A stretch of 64,000 nucleotides of DNA, taken from positions 495,746-559,745 of the forward strand of contig CAVWCW010000008.1 in assembly GCA_963753615.1 (NCBI GenBank), given 5' to 3'. The notes under the pieces are model-generated. The model had not been told where the DNA came from. It saw only the letters and a program-made list of their open reading frames with translations, and ran no database searches. The translations under genes and the position numbers were made by a program. Below are positions 17,105 to 27,412 of this stretch, piece after piece (within the stretch, counting starts at the first letter, position 1; each line of letters starts with the position of its first letter). Origin of the DNA: CAVWCW01 sp963753615. Lineage in GTDB: Bacteria > Pseudomonadota > Gammaproteobacteria > Chromatiales > Chromatiaceae.

Positions 17105-18347
17105 CTAACTCTCCTGCGAATAGGCCCGTACCAGCCGTCCGATGGTGAGACCCTGCACCAGGATTGAGAACACTACGACGATATAGGTTACGGCCACCAG
17201 GGTGTCGCGCACCTGGCCGGGGGGCAGCGAAAGGGCCAGGGCCACCGAGATGCCGCCGCGCAGTCCGCCCCAGGTGAGGATCTTGACCACCCCGGGCTGA
17301 AGGTGCGATAGCGGCGCATCAGCCCGACCGGCAGGCCGACGCTGACCAGCCGGGCCAGCAGCACGACGGGGATCGACCAGCAGGCCGGCCAGCAGGTACT
17401 CGTCGCGGAACGCCAGCACCAGCACCTCGAGTCCGATGAGCACGAACAGCACCGCGTTTAGCACCTCGTCCACCAGTTCCCAGAAGGTATCCAGGTGCTC
17501 CCGGGTCCGGTCCGACATGGCCAGCAGCCGGCCCTGATTGCCGATCAGCAGGCCGGCCACCACGATGGCGATGGGCGCCGACAGGTGCCAGGCTTCGGCC
17601 AGGGCGTAGCCGCCGGTGGTCAGGGCCAGGGTGATCAGGACCTCGACCTGGTAGTTGTCGACGCTGCGCAGCATCCAGAACGCCAGGGCGCCGATGGCAA
17701 GGCCGAACAGGGCGCCGCCCACCGCCTCCTGGGCGAACAGCCAGAGCACCTGCGCCGGCGCCCAGATCCGTGGCCGCCGAAGGCGATGCCCGCCAGCACC
17801 AGGAACACCACCACCGCGACGCCGTCGTTGAACAGGGACTCGCCGGTGATCTTGGTCTCCAGGGTCTTGCGGGCGCCGGCGCTCTTGAGGATGCCGAGCA
17901 CCGCGATCGGGTCGGTGGGCGAGATCAGGGCGCCGAACACCAGGCAGTAGAGAAGCGGCATGTCGAGCCCGAGCAGGCCGAACAGCCACCAGCTCAGGAC
18001 GCCGATGATCAGCGGTCGCCCCCAGCACCCCGAGGTGGCCAGGGTGGCGATGACCCAGCGCTGCTGGGCCAGGTCCGCCAGGTTGACGTGCAGCGCGCCG
18101 GCGAACAGCAGAAAACTGAGCATGCCGTGCAGCAGCGTCTGTTCGAAGTCGATGCCGCGCAACATCAGCCTCCACCTCGGCCTCGAAGCCGGCACCCAGG
18201 CGACCCAGAGACGATCAAGGCCAGGGACATCAGCAGCGCGATGAGCATCACGCCGATGGTGGTGGGCAGGCGCAGGAAGCGGTGGTTGAGGTAGCTGAAC
18301 ACTGCCGCAAGGCTGACCAGGATGGCGAGGATTTGGAACAGGGTCAT
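17105..18347 (-). pseudogene. CPA1-type Na+/H+ antiporter, broken by several frameshifts
   Basis: The pieces of one cation/proton antiporter lie in order but in different frames. The start MTLFQILAILVSLAAVFSYL is in one frame. The core, with ISPTDPIAVLGILKSAGA and the CPA1 hallmark GESLFNDGVAVVVF, is in a second. The remaining helices and VKILTWGGLRGGISVALALS are in a third. Frame changes occur near 18195, 18160, 17765, 17375 and 17295, several at G or C runs. An intact version would be about 410 residues. Either the gene is decaying or the assembly carries homopolymer errors here. Confidence 0.8.
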
Positions 18348-18570
18348 GGCATTCAATTCCATCTTTGGCTGCGGGTTCCGGCCGAGTGGCACCCGAACGT
18401 AGCGCCAATTCTAACCCGATCGGCCGGCCTTTCAGGCCCGGGAAGGCGCTTGACAGCTCGGGCGCAGGGGTGACATAACCAAACGAAACCGTTGCGGCGC
18501 CAGGCGCGAGCGCGCCGGGAACCGACCTGTTGGGCCAACCGGATCGACCCAATCAGCCGACGAGAACGCC

Positions 18571-20743
18571 ATGGGCCCCCTGGACCAGATTTCAGCCTCT
18601 CACCTGCGCCGCCTGGTCCAGGTGGCCCAACGCATTACCGCGGAGCATGACATTGCCAAGCTTTGCGAGACCATTCTCGAACAAGCAAGGGATTTGACCA
18701 ATGCGGACGGCGGCACCCTGTACCTGGCCGAAGGCCACGGAGCCAGCCAGCGGTTGGAGTTCGCCATTGTGCGCAACCGCAGCCTCGATCTGACACTCGG
18801 CGGCTCCAGCGGCCGGGGTATTCACTACCCGGCTCTGCCGATGTATCTCGACGGCGAGCAAAACCACCGCCATGTGGCCACCCATGCCGGCCTCAGCGCA
18901 GAATTGGTGAACATCGCGGACATCTACGCTGCGGCCCAGTTCGACTTCTCCGGGGCTCGGGACTTCGACCGCCGCTTCGACTACTCCACCCGGTCCATTC
19001 TCACCGTGCCGCTGCTCACCGACTTCGGCGAACTGGTGGCGGTGATGCAGCTGATCAACGCCTGCGAGCAGGACAGCGGCCAGGTGGTGCCGTTCAGTCA
19101 GGACATGGAACCGCTGGTAAGCGTATTGGCGAGCTTCGCTGCGGTCGCCCTCCAGCAGCAGCGGGTGATGCACGACCAGAAAGAACTGCTGATCGCCCTG
19201 TCCGGCGAGCCCAATACCGGGCGTCTGGTGGAGCGCATCCTCACCGAGGCCCAGGCCATCACCCACGCCGACGGAGGCACCCTGTATCTGTACCGCGACG
19301 ACGGCGGCCCGCCGCGGCTCGAGTTCGCATTGGTGCGCAACGATTCCCTGCGCTATAACCTCGGCGGCTCCAGCGGGGAAGAGATCGACCTGGCACCGGT
19401 CCCTCTCTATCTAGAGGATGGCAAAGAAAACCATCACCACGTCGCCGCCCACGCCGCGCTCACCGGGAAGATGATCAAAATTGCCGACGCCTACCAATCG
19501 GAGGCGTTCGACTTCTCGGGCACCAAGGCCTTCGACCGCGCCCACGGCTACCATTCGGTCTCCTTCCTGACCATTCCGCTGCTCAACCACCTGGACGAGG
19601 TGATCGGGGTGCTGCAGCTCGTCAACGCCATCCATCCCTACACCCGCCGCGTGACCCGTTTCTCGTCCTATGTGGAGCCCCTGGCCCGGGCCTTGGCCGG
19701 TTATGCCGCCATCGCGCTCAATAACCTGATCCTGGTGCAGGAACTCAAGGACCTGCTCGACGCCTTCATCAAGGTCATCGCCAAAGCTATCGATGCCAAG
19801 AGCCCGCATACCTCCCGGCACTGCCAGCGGGTGCCCCTGCTCACCGAGCTGATGGTGCGGGCCGCCTGCGATGACCGCGAGACCTTTCAGGACTTCCAGT
19901 TCGACGAAGACGGCTGGTACGAGCTGCGGGTGGCCGCCTGGCTGCACGATTGCGGCAAGCTCTCGACCCCGGATTCGGTGCTCGACAAGTCGACCAAGCT
20001 GCACACCCTGGACGACCGTATCGAATGGGTGGCGGCCCGTTTCGCTGCCCTGCGCCAGCACAAGGAGTTGGAGACCCTGCGCGCAATCGCCGCAGAACCC
20101 AAGCGCCGAGCCCAGCTGGAGGGGGAGCTGCGGCGGACGCTGGCACAACTGGAGGAGGATCTGGCGTTTCTGCGCCGGGTCAACGCTGGCGGTGAAGTCC
20201 ATGGCAGCCGAGGACCAGGCGCGGGTGCGAGCCTTGGCCAAGCTGCAATGGCCCGATGCCGAGGGCCGGTTGCAGCCGTTGCTGAGCGCCGACGAGGCGA
20301 GACAATCTGTGCATCAACGCGGGACGCTGACGCCGGACGAGCGCCAGGTAATCAACAATCACGTACAGGTCACCATCGACATGCTGGAGTCTCTGCCGTT
20401 TCCGCGCAAGCTGCGGCGGGTGCCGGAGTACGCAGGCGGCCACCACGAGAAGATGGACGGAAGCGGTTTTCCCCGAGGCCTGCGGCAGGAGCAGATGTCG
20501 ATCCCCGCGCGCATGCTGGCGATCGCGGACATCTTCGAGGCCCTGACCGCGCGCGACCGCCCCTACAAAAAGCCGATGAAACTCTCGCAGGCCCTCGAAA
20601 TCCTGCGCCGCATGCGCGATGACCGTCACATCGATCCGGATCTTTTCGATCTGTTCCTACGGATGCGGGTCTGGGACCAGTATGCCCGCCAGGTGCTGGA
20701 CCCGGAACAACTGGATGTCGAGGACCCCGCCCCGTTCGGTTAA
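18571..20743 (+). CDS. GAF-GAF-HD-GYP protein (cyclic-di-GMP phosphodiesterase type), one apparent frameshift
   Basis: Two GAF domains (residues about 25-190 and 220-385) contain matching segments, such as NADGGTLYLAEG and HADGGTLYLYRD, so they arose by duplication. An HD-GYP domain follows: VIAKAIDAKSPHTSRHCQRV, WLHDCGKLSTPDSV, and HHEKMDGSGFPRGL, where GFP replaces the usual GYP. One extra base near 20194 shifts the frame; reading through it gives 723 residues with continuous homology. HD-GYP enzymes hydrolyse cyclic di-GMP. GAF domains probably sense a small ligand. The frameshift may be a sequencing error. Confidence 0.85.
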
Positions 20744-20750
20744 CCCGACT

Positions 20751-20850
20751 CTACCCGGGTATCGCGTCCCTGGCCCAGGGTCTGTGCGGCTGGACGCCGC
20801 TCTGGCGCGAAATCGATAGCCGTAGCAACCGGTCGAGCGAAGAGCAAGCC
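20751..20850 (+). repeat. Dispersed repeat, family 2, copy 1
   Basis: The block (GCGTCCCTGGCCCAGGGTCT ... AATCGATAGCCGTAGC ... GAAGAGCAAGCC) matches 39730-39831 in the same orientation and a shorter inverted copy at 34974-35060. It lies directly after the HD-GYP stop codon. It contains inverted-repeat segments and no gene. Confidence 0.75.
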
Positions 20851-20876
20851 AAAAAGCCCGGCGCTGCCGAAGCGCC
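20851..20876 (-). terminator. Rho-independent terminator for the TlpA gene
   Basis: On the minus strand the hairpin GGCGCT-TCGGC-AGCGCC is followed by GGGCTTTTT. It lies about 100 bases downstream of the minus-strand TlpA gene. Confidence 0.6.
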
Positions 20877-20978
20877 ATTCAGGTGTTGCAGGCGGACACA
20901 GGCGGCACCTAGCCATCGGCTGGAACACGCAGGGCTATTCCGGGCGCCTCGGGGCTGACCCGGCCGGATCGGCGGTTG

Positions 20979-21536
20979 TCATTGATCGGGCCGTGACGCC
21001 TTGAGTTCCAGCAGTTGGCCGACGATCTCTGGATGGTCGAACTCGCGTCCGCCAACCGCTCGGTAGGCGACGCTTCCGTCGGGGGCGACGACGAGGGTGG
21101 TCGGCAAGCCCCTCACCCCCCAAGGTTCCAGGGTGGCGGCGTCCTTGTCGAACAACAGGGGAAAGGTCGGCGCCGGCTCGACCATGCCGATAAAAGGAAA
21201 CACGGTATCCTCGTCCTCGCCGATGTTGACGGCGAGCACGGCCACCCCCTCGCCTTCCGTCGCCTGGCTCAACCGTTCCAGAGACGGCATTTCACGCCTG
21301 CACGGTGGACACCAGGTGGCCCAAAAGTTGATCAGCACTACCTGCCCGCGCAGGTCCGCCAGGTCGATCGTCGTCCCGTCCATGTCCGGCAACCGCAGGG
21401 GCGGTGCCGCAGTTCCCGAAGGGATGGGGGTCAAGCCTCGGGTCAGTGGCGGCAACTCCGCTGCCAACGCCGACAGCGAGAGGAGACAGACCAACAACGC
21501 CGCCAGGCCGGCCGGTTTACGGGGCACAACGAGCAT
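20979..21536 (-). CDS. TlpA/ResA-type periplasmic thioredoxin
   Basis: The 185-residue protein has a signal anchor (GLAALLVCLLSLSALAAE) and a TlpA-like thioredoxin fold with active site WCPPC (Cys76, Cys79) after LRGQVVLINFWAT. The cis-Pro loop GVRGLPTTLVV is present. Such proteins reduce disulfides or cytochrome c apoproteins in the periplasm. The ATG at 21536 overlaps the end of the upstream gene by 20 bases; an in-frame ATG at 21554 is an alternative. The two genes are likely co-transcribed. Confidence 0.88.
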   Translation of the reverse strand: MLVVPRKPAGLAALLVCLLSLSALAAELPPLTRGLTPIPSGTAAPPLRLPDMDGTTIDLADLRGQVVLINFWATWCPPCRREMPSLERLSQATEGEGVAVLAVNIGEDEDTVFPFIGMVEPAPTFPLLFDKDAATLEPWGVRGLPTTLVVAPDGSVAYRAVGGREFDHPEIVGQLLELKASRPDQ

Positions 21537-22101
21537 TTTCGACCACCCCCTCAAAGTTTTCGCCGGCCACGTCCCAGCGTGCGATCAGGTCGAACTCCGC
21601 GCCGGCCGGAAGACCCATGGCCAGCATGCCTTGATTCCAATCACCGCCCGGTTCGTAGGCCTGCTCGGGCGGAAACTGCGCCCAGCGAAAGGCGATCAGT
21701 GCAGCCTTACCGAGTTCCAGCGGCCGCAGCCGCTGCATCCAGGCGTCGACGCCGACGGGCGGCCGACGCTCGGCATCTGAATCGACAGTCCAATCCGCCA
21801 GGCGGAAATGCACCACCCCGGGTGCGGCATCGTTGCGCAGCACGGTCATATAGACGCAGGACCGGGCATAGGGTTCGATCGCCTTGGCGGGGAAGCCGCG
21901 GTTGACGTAGAAGGCCCTGACCTGGTCGGGCAGGAGTTGGGTGATCGCCAGCGTCACGCCCGCGCTCCGGGTCTCCCAGGTTTCGGCCCCGGTGTCGGCA
22001 TCGACGCGGTGGCTCTGCGCCGCCCACGCCGGCCCGAAGGCAAGCAGGAGGCCGAGCAGGCATAAGGGACGGCACAGGATCGGCGACTCAGCCCTTCTCA
22101 T
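21517..22101 (-). CDS. Secreted hypothetical protein upstream of TlpA
   Basis: The 194-residue protein starts with a signal peptide (ILCRPLCLLGLLLAFGPAWA). The mature part is a small beta-rich domain (ETWETRSAGVTLAITQLLPD, FYVNRGFPAKAIEPYARSC, VVHFRLADWTVDSD). Two Cys in the mature region (SCVYM and the C-terminal NARCAP) could form a disulfide, perhaps handled by the TlpA protein next door. I do not recognise a named family. The ATG at 22101 precedes the signal peptide. Confidence 0.7.
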   Translation of the reverse strand: MRRAESPILCRPLCLLGLLLAFGPAWAAQSHRVDADTGAETWETRSAGVTLAITQLLPDQVRAFYVNRGFPAKAIEPYARSCVYMTVLRNDAAPGVVHFRLADWTVDSDAERRPPVGVDAWMQRLRPLELGKAALIAFRWAQFPPEQAYEPGGDWNQGMLAMGLPAGAEFDLIARWDVAGENFEGVVENARCAP

Positions 22102-22386
22102 GGAATCCTCGCAGCACGAAAGAACAGTTTTCCAGCCGGTTGGGCCCGGTCCGCGACCGACCAGGAGAACGTTCCACGGCAGCCGGTACCAACCGGCTCG
22201 ATGCGAGCCCATTCTCGGTGAATGGGCCCGGCGCGTCCAGTCAGGGCCGCTGCCGGGAATGCCTGCATTAGGCCGATCGATGCCCCACCGTGGCCCTGCC
22301 CCGATGCGTCAGGATTCCGTTGGCTGAAAACGGATGCAAGCGACAGCAGCGATTTGTTGTAAGCATAGGATTCATGAAGTATACAA

Positions 22387-22920
22387 TTAGCTTACCCCGT
22401 ACACCTGAGCATGTATTTCGGCGCGCATCGAGTCCAGGTATTTATGTATTGCTCTAATGGTATCGACCTGTGGCGCTAGAAAAGAATACTGCTGATCAAG
22501 CGCCGCTATTAGCTCCACGCAATTATCAGCGTTGTCCTCATCGTACTCCGCCAGCATCGTGTGAATCAGGCTGTTCCGTTCACTCACCAGCTCCGTTAGA
22601 ACCACTCGGATCGAGTCAATAGCGTCTGCACTTAGCCCCTGTACAAACCTAATCCAAACCCATTCATCTTGCGGTCGACCTTCATTCCAATCGACCGGTC
22701 TAGTCGAAATTGTGTTTAGGTAAGGCTTGACAAGTTGCCCTAACGTCTTTCTCTTTACTTCCTGGATTTGGCGCTTATAGATATCAGTAATGCGATCCGT
22801 AGGTCCATCGATCTTGCTATGCGCTATGATGTCCTTAAGCATAAACTCGAGCTTCTGGTAGGCAAGAACGTTGCGCCCGATCTTTTGAAGAACCTCATTA
22901 TGTAGTTGTTCCAAGATCAC
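22387..22920 (-). CDS. Hypothetical protein, low GC
   Basis: The 177-residue protein is soluble and helical (QLHNEVLQKIGRNVLAYQKL, DSIRVVLTELVSERNSLIHT). The RNSLIHT segment recalls the RNxxxH motif of HEPN-like domains, but with different spacing, so I do not claim it. Base composition is clearly lower in GC than the neighbours, suggesting horizontal acquisition. No partner gene is adjacent. Confidence 0.65.
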   Translation of the reverse strand: MILEQLHNEVLQKIGRNVLAYQKLEFMLKDIIAHSKIDGPTDRITDIYKRQIQEVKRKTLGQLVKPYLNTISTRPVDWNEGRPQDEWVWIRFVQGLSADAIDSIRVVLTELVSERNSLIHTMLAEYDEDNADNCVELIAALDQQYSFLAPQVDTIRAIHKYLDSMRAEIHAQVYGVS

Positions 22921-23364
22921 ACCATCCCCTATGCGTCCAAAAGTCTGTTAACGGGCCCGCTGGTCCGCATATCAATACCTTTAAAAAATATCGCCGCACA
23001 AGAAAACTTTTCTCATACAATAAGCAGAATACCAATAGTCGACCTGGTAAACACGGTTTTGATATCTGGGTCCAGACCATAACGATCAGCGGCATTGTTC
23101 GTGGCGTAGCCCCAATGTCCGCTTCCGCGGCGATGCCGATGCTCGGCTCACGCATCCGAGTGTCCGCTTTGCAAAAGCTACCTTTCGGCACTCTGAGGAC
23201 GGATGGCCGCTTCTTCTTGAAAGTGACCTTTTTCACAGCCGACTCTGTCTGTCAGATCGAGTCTGAACGGCTGCGGCTGAGAGCTTAGTACATCGAGTAG
23301 AGGTGGGGGGGCTCCCGGGAACTGGCCCGGTGGCGACTGAACGTCGATGCTTCGCTTCCTGTCT
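22921..23364. other. 444-base stretch without a supported gene
   Basis: The first 130 bases are A/T-rich and probably hold the promoter of the minus-strand gene starting at 22920. The rest contains AATGTCCGCTTCCGCGG and TGTCCGCTTTGCAAAAGC, a pair of related short segments that may be remnants of a repeat. I see no gene. Confidence 0.5.
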
Positions 23365-24339
23365 TCAGTCCTCCGGCAGTGCGATCTTCCAGGCTGGGGG
23401 CAACACCGGCCGATCGTCGCCCCGATCCAGTTCGGCCCACCCCGGATGGAAGCGCAGCGAAGGCAGCCGCATGCGCTGCTCGGCACCATCCTGGCGGTAT
23501 TGGATACCGAGATGCTGGCGCGCCAGGCGCTGGACCAGCAAAACGTATTCTTCCCATAGCTCGTCGAAGCCGTTCGCGCCGGCCAGGGTCTGAACCTCCC
23601 CACCGAGGTCGATCAACTCCCGGGCATTGACGTCGGCGATATCGAGCGCCCGCTCCAGGGCCTGGAGAAAGCTCTGGGCCTTGATCTCCGCCAGTCGATA
23701 GGGCCGATACTCCCGCCCCCCCAGCAGATGCGGCCGCTCGTAGGAGACCACCCGCACCAACAGGCGCTGAAGCTCGTTCTGGCGGCGGTAACCCAGGTCG
23801 GTCGCTCGACCCTGCGCGGAATCCTGATCGCAGCCCCCTGGACGGCGGCGGATCTCGAAAGTGAATTGCATAGCATTGGAAGCGATGGGAGACAGGTCGG
23901 CGAAGGGCCTGTAACTCAGCGTCACCTGGCGGGCATCGGTGTCAAAGGACTCCGGTGCGAGGGAGACCTCGCGCTCGCTGAGCGGCAGCAGGGTATCGTC
24001 GGCGGTGTCCTTGTCCGGGTCGACCACCAGCATACGCAATGAGTAGCGCCGCTCCGGGTCGATGAGGTGACGAGGAATGTAGTAGAGCTGGCCCTGGACC
24101 TCGTTGCGGGCCCCGCCACCGGCATCCAAGGTGGCCATGCGGCGCGGCGCCAGCGGGTAGAAGCGGCCGGGCTCCAGGGCCAATAGGGGCGCCAGCTCCC
24201 CCCAAAACAGGACATCCGGATTCTTCTCGATGGCGAACCCGCGCAGGCCGATAAAGAAACAATCGGCCCGCACCGACTCGCAGGTGGCCAAGAGCCCCAC
24301 CAACAGCAGGTAAGAGAGTCTACGTCTGGCGTGCTCCAT
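23365..24339 (-). CDS. Secreted hypothetical protein
   Basis: The 324-residue protein has a signal peptide (RLSYLLLVGLLATCESVRA) and a mature domain with no recognised family. Segments include CFFIGLRGFAIEKNPDVLFW, GQLYYIPRHLIDPERRYSLR and a C-terminal helical region. The ATG at 24339 gives a clean signal peptide; the frame is open to 24489. It lies 40 bases downstream of the D-lactate dehydrogenase gene on the same strand. Confidence 0.65.
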   Translation of the reverse strand: MEHARRRLSYLLLVGLLATCESVRADCFFIGLRGFAIEKNPDVLFWGELAPLLALEPGRFYPLAPRRMATLDAGGGARNEVQGQLYYIPRHLIDPERRYSLRMLVVDPDKDTADDTLLPLSEREVSLAPESFDTDARQVTLSYRPFADLSPIASNAMQFTFEIRRRPGGCDQDSAQGRATDLGYRRQNELQRLLVRVVSYERPHLLGGREYRPYRLAEIKAQSFLQALERALDIADVNARELIDLGGEVQTLAGANGFDELWEEYVLLVQRLARQHLGIQYRQDGAEQRMRLPSLRFHPGWAELDRGDDRPVLPPAWKIALPED

Positions 24340-24379
24340 ACCGGTCGGTCCCAAACGATCCGCGAGGACCTCCAACATA

Positions 24380-27300
24380 TCACGGCCGCCAAAGGCGCGC
24401 CAATCCAACGGCGGCTGGTCTTGCGGGACCCGGGCTCCGCCCCGGTCGCTGCCGGCCGGACGATCCTGGCCGCATCGGCTGTTCTTCACTGCGTGGCCGA
24501 TCCGTTCGGCGGCACAGGACCTGCGGCGGGAGCACGAATCTGCAGTGATAGTCCGGGACTAGGATCGACGCCTGCGTTTCATCCGGCTGCCGGCTGGCCC
24601 GTTCCACCAGGTAAACGATCGAGCGGTAGTAGAGTCCGCTGTGCAGCGACAGGCCAATCTCGCAGGTTCGGCTGGTAGAGTAGCCGGCGCTGCAGTCCGC
24701 GGGTAGGGCTGCGCTCAGTTCCCGCAAGGCGCTGGCGTTCAATTCCGGCGTGGTGAACCCCTTGTCCCCTGCCCAACCGCAACAACCCACTGCTTCCGGC
24801 GCCACCACCTTGCGGGCACATGCCTGCGCGATGGCTAGGAGTTTTGTCTCCAATCCCATCTTCCGATTGCTGCAGGTGGCGTGGACCGCGACGGTCTCGG
24901 GCAGCGGCCGCAGTTGCAGACGCGGCAGCACCTGGTCGTGCAGAAAGTCCACCAGGTCGAGGAAGCGGAGACCCGCTTTCGAGTGCTCACGCAGGCGAAA
25001 ACTGCAGGGGCTGGTATCCAACAGCACCGGGTCCTTGCCGTCTCGCGATGCTGCCAACAGCGCCTGCTCGGTCTCCAGCAACTTGGCGTCGGCCTGTCGG
25101 AAGGCGCCCTTGCTTTCGAATGGCATCCCGCAACAAAGCCCATCGCAGGCGTCCGGGTAGACTAGGCTGAACCCCGCTCTGCGCAACAGCTTTGCGGTTA
25201 CCGCATACAGGGGCATGCGCTCGGGATCTCCCTTGGCAGGGCCCATGGTGCGGCTGGCGCAGCTCGGCAGGTACACTACCCGCGGCTCTCCCGCCCCCTC
25301 TTCCGCCGGTTGCGTGCCGGGTCGGAAGCGGACCCCCGACGGCATAAAGCGGTTCCATAGTGGAACGCGTCGTCCGGACAAGCGGTGGGCGGCACCGGTC
25401 AGGGTTCCCATCAGGGAATTGCCCAGCACCCTCTGGTTGAGACCGGCTGCCGTCAGCGACACCCGGGTGGCACTGGCCACGACGTCGAAATTATCGGCGA
25501 GAAAGCCGGCCAGCCGTTGTCCCGCCTGCCCGATGCGCTGACCGCGCAGTTGCTTGATCATCTTCCCGGTGTCTATGCCCACCGGACAGGCGAGAGAACA
25601 CAAACCGTCACCCGCACAGGTGTCGATGCCCTGATAGTCGTACTGAGCGCGCAGTTCGCTCGCGAGCGCCGAGTCCTCCCCCGTAGCGGTCAGTCGAGTG
25701 ATTTCCCGCAGGCAGGATATGCGTTGGCGCGGGGTCAGGGTAAGTGCCCGCGACGGGCAGTTGGGCTCGCAAAACCCGCACTCAATGCACTTGTCCACCA
25801 ACGGATTCACCGCCGTCAGGGGCTTCAGGTTCTTGAGATGGACCAGAGGGTCCTGGTTGAGAATCACGCCGGGGTTGAGCAACCCCGCCGGATCGAACAG
25901 CTGCTTGATCTCCCGCATCAAGGCGTACGCTTCCGCGCCCCACTCGTACTCGACGAAGGGCGCCATGTTCCGCCCGGTGCTGTGCTCGGCCTTGAGCGAA
26001 CCGTCATAGGTTTCCACCACCAGTTTGCAGACATCCTCCATAAACAACCGGTAGCGTTCGATTTCCCTTGGGTCTCCGAAATCCTGGGTAAACACGAAGT
26101 GCACGTTCCCCTCGAAGGCGTGCCCGAAGATGATGGCCTCGTGATAGCCGTGTTTGGCGAACAGCGCCTGCAAGTCCACCATCGCGTCGGCGAGTCTGGG
26201 CACCGCGACGGCGATGTCCTCGATGATCACCGTGGTCCCGGTTTTGCGCATGGCGCCCACGGACGGAAACAGGCCCTTGCGTATGTTCCAGAGTCGCGTC
26301 CCCTCGGTCGGGTCTTGGCTGAACGCGATCGGGAAAAGGGTTTCGATGTGGGCGACGGATGCGCTCACCTGGGTCATCTGCGCGGTCAGGGCGCGCACAT
26401 CCGGTGCGCGGGTTTCCACCAACAGCGCGGCGGCGGTTTCGGGCAGCGTGGAAAAGTACTCCGGGATGCCGGCCTTGCCCTGCACCGAGCGCAGGGCGGC
26501 GCGGTCCATCAGTTCGGCCGCGGCCACCGGTTGCCCTTTGAGCACCTCTACGGCCTGGCAGGCGGTTTTGACGTCCGGGAACACGGCCAGGGCGCTGGCC
26601 TTGTGTTCGTGCTCCTCCACCGTCCGGTAGGTGATCTCGGCAATGAATCCCAGGGTGCCTTCGGACCCGATCATCAGGTGCTGCAGGATGTCAACCGGGT
26701 CTTCGAAGTCCACCAGGGCGTTGAGACTGTAGCCGGTGGTGTTTTTGATCCGAAACTTCTGCCGGATTCTAGCCGCCAGTGTGCTATTGTCCCTGGTTCG
26801 CCGCGACAGCTCGGCCAGCCCGCCGAGCAGTTCCCGGTGGCTTTCGGAAAAGCTCTTGCGGCTTTCGCCATCGGCCGTGTCCAGCATCACGCCATCCGCC
26901 AGCACCACCCGCATGGAGTGCAGGGTCTGGTAACTGTTCTGAGCGATTCCGCAACACATGCCGCTGGCGTTGTTGGCGGCGATTCCGCCCACTTTGGCCG
27001 CGTTAATGGAGGCCGGGTCGGGACCGATTTTTCGCCGGTGGGGGGCCAGGAGCCGGTTCGCGTGGCCGCCGATCACGCCGGGCTCGATGCTGATCAGCGA
27101 GGCGTCGTCGCTCAAGCGCATGCCTTGCCACCCGGCCCCGAGGCTCACCAGGACCGAGTCGGTCACCGCCTGCCCGGACAGACTGGTTCCGGCGGCGCGG
27201 AAAGTCACCGGCGTCGCGTATTTGTGGGCGAGCGCCAGAATCCGAGCGATCTCGGCCTGATTGTCCGCCATTACGACGATTTTCGGCACCAGGCGATAGA

Positions 27301-27412
27301 AACTCGCATCGTTGCCGTAGGCCAGGGTTCGCAGCGGGTCGATGACCAGCCGCTCCGACGGAATGGATTCTTTCAGGGCGCGGAACAGGGACGCATAGGG
27401 TTCGACAAGCAT
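24380..27412 (-). CDS. FAD- and Fe-S-containing D-lactate/2-hydroxyacid dehydrogenase (Dld-II type)
   Basis: The 1010-residue protein fuses a GlcD-like part to a GlcF-like part. The first has an FAD-binding domain with VTFRAAGTSLSGQAVTDSVL and SEGTLGFIAEITYR. The second has two 4Fe-4S motifs (CIECGFCEPNCPSRAL, CAGDGLCSLACPVGID) and two CCG domains (CDGLCCGMPFESKG, GCCGWAGDKGF). It oxidises D-lactate or a similar 2-hydroxyacid and passes electrons to quinone. The family usually ends soon after GLYYRSIVYLV; here about 60 extra, low-complexity, Arg/Pro-rich residues follow, suggesting stop-codon loss or a late frameshift. Confidence 0.88.
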   Translation of the reverse strand: MLVEPYASLFRALKESIPSERLVIDPLRTLAYGNDASFYRLVPKIVVMADNQAEIARILALAHKYATPVTFRAAGTSLSGQAVTDSVLVSLGAGWQGMRLSDDASLISIEPGVIGGHANRLLAPHRRKIGPDPASINAAKVGGIAANNASGMCCGIAQNSYQTLHSMRVVLADGVMLDTADGESRKSFSESHRELLGGLAELSRRTRDNSTLAARIRQKFRIKNTTGYSLNALVDFEDPVDILQHLMIGSEGTLGFIAEITYRTVEEHEHKASALAVFPDVKTACQAVEVLKGQPVAAAELMDRAALRSVQGKAGIPEYFSTLPETAAALLVETRAPDVRALTAQMTQVSASVAHIETLFPIAFSQDPTEGTRLWNIRKGLFPSVGAMRKTGTTVIIEDIAVAVPRLADAMVDLQALFAKHGYHEAIIFGHAFEGNVHFVFTQDFGDPREIERYRLFMEDVCKLVVETYDGSLKAEHSTGRNMAPFVEYEWGAEAYALMREIKQLFDPAGLLNPGVILNQDPLVHLKNLKPLTAVNPLVDKCIECGFCEPNCPSRALTLTPRQRISCLREITRLTATGEDSALASELRAQYDYQGIDTCAGDGLCSLACPVGIDTGKMIKQLRGQRIGQAGQRLAGFLADNFDVVASATRVSLTAAGLNQRVLGNSLMGTLTGAAHRLSGRRVPLWNRFMPSGVRFRPGTQPAEEGAGEPRVVYLPSCASRTMGPAKGDPERMPLYAVTAKLLRRAGFSLVYPDACDGLCCGMPFESKGAFRQADAKLLETEQALLAASRDGKDPVLLDTSPCSFRLREHSKAGLRFLDLVDFLHDQVLPRLQLRPLPETVAVHATCSNRKMGLETKLLAIAQACARKVVAPEAVGCCGWAGDKGFTTPELNASALRELSAALPADCSAGYSTSRTCEIGLSLHSGLYYRSIVYLVERASRQPDETQASILVPDYHCRFVLPPQVLCRRTDRPRSEEQPMRPGSSGRQRPGRSPGPARPAAVGLARLWRP

